Shown here piece after piece: positions 5,972 to 5,983 of a stretch of DNA of 5,983 nt. Numbering within the stretch: the stretch's first letter is position 1; every line of letters begins with the position of its first letter. A program made the position numbers and the translations under genes. The stretch comes from Flavobacterium sp. UBA7663. Lineage in GTDB: Bacteria > Bacteroidota > Bacteroidia > Flavobacteriales > Flavobacteriaceae. Under the pieces are notes generated by a model. That model was given only the letters and a program-made list of their open reading frames with translations. It made no database searches and was not told the DNA's origin. Location: NCBI RefSeq assembly GCF_002483315.1, contig NZ_DLHR01000011.1, positions 1 through 5,983 of the forward strand. The letters are read 5' to 3'.

Positions 5972-5977
5972 TTATAG
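5847..5977 (+). repeat. attC6 recombination site (cassette 6)
   Basis: R' TGCCAAC (5847-5853), single A, arm GCGGTCACG (5855-5863); arm CGTGTCCGC (5957-5965), spacer GAAAC (5966-5970), R'' GTTATAG (5971-5977). The arms pair with one mismatch. The loop is a mosaic: ACACGAATAAATTCTATCTTAG is like attC4/5, while ACAACTCAGTTCGCT is like attC1. Confidence 0.92.
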
Positions 5978-5983
5978 GCAAGC
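5972..5983 (+). mobile_element. Gene cassette 7, first 12 bp only
   Basis: The head TTATAGGCAAGC follows the attC6 cleavage point. It carries AA at positions 9-10 like all six complete cassettes and closely resembles the head of cassette 2. The gene lies beyond the window. Confidence 0.8.

Larger units (their letters stand above)
1..5983 (+). mobile_element. Integron gene-cassette array (internal part)
   Basis: Six consecutive units each consist of one gene (two in cassette 4) on the + strand followed by a 129-133 bp imperfect palindrome ending in GTT. The units meet at G^TT, with boundaries at 17/18, 618/619, 1528/1529, 2020/2021, 4084/4085, 4720/4721 and 5971/5972. The decisive evidence is reciprocity: the head of each cassette (for example TTAGCAG, TTGTGTG or TTGGCAG) is complementary to the R' box of the attC at that cassette's own far end, not to the neighbouring attC. 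This is expected if each cassette was once a circle that was opened at this site. The attC sites resemble one another closely, which is typical of sedentary chromosomal integrons. No intI, attI or Pc is visible, so the array's integrase and exact location are unknown. Confidence 0.95.

Noticed and set aside
496..5977. Regularly repeated palindromes as a CRISPR array or transposon ends
   Set aside because: Repeats are 129-133 bp, separated by genes of varying length, have covarying stems and G^TT reciprocity; no target-site duplications or short uniform spacers exist.

Overview
The window is a stretch of an integron gene-cassette array, probably from a member of the Bacteroidota (Flavobacterium-like). 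It holds six complete cassettes, the last 17 bp of a preceding attC hairpin and the first 12 bp of a seventh cassette. The host assignment rests on AT-rich coding sequence, starts without a Shine-Dalgarno sequence, several short type II (lipoprotein) signal peptides with relaxed lipoboxes, one Cys-Asn-Asp-Asp-Asp surface-lipoprotein signature and a lipoprotein of a type familiar from flavobacteria. It remains an inference. No integrase gene, attI site or array promoter lies in the window.

Layout. Cassette 1 (18-618) encodes a small lipoprotein. Cassette 2 (619-1528) encodes a probably surface-exposed lipoprotein. Cassette 3 (1529-2020) encodes a 104-aa lipoprotein. Cassette 4 (2021-4084) is the largest and carries two overlapping genes: an AAA15/ABC-type ATPase and a Toprim-like partner, a probable anti-phage module. 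Cassette 5 (4085-4720) encodes a 157-aa lipoprotein. Cassette 6 (4721-5971) encodes a 363-aa protein with a PD-(D/E)xK nuclease motif. All seven genes read on the + strand, and each cassette ends in a 129-133 bp attC site. Every non-coding gap is under 300 bp and consists of attC plus a short cassette head or tail.

The attC sites show three properties worth attention. (1) In each of the six cassettes the first 13-14 nt are the near-perfect reverse complement of the nucleotides at the R' side of that cassette's own attC. This goes well past the usual 7-nt core, and the same A:C mismatch occurs at position 10 in all six. (2) The outer stems covary between sites (GCGCATA, GCCGCCATG, GCGCACAAGCGA, GCGGTCACG, each with its complement), so they must fold. 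(3) The spacer between the R and L boxes is strictly asymmetric: one A on the left, five nt (RRRAC) on the right.

Functionally the cassettes are independent modules. Two (4 and 6) look like nucleic-acid-targeting or defence functions, and four encode envelope lipoproteins of unknown role. Cassettes 3, 5 and 6 have leaders of only 25-43 nt, so their genes probably depend on upstream transcription.
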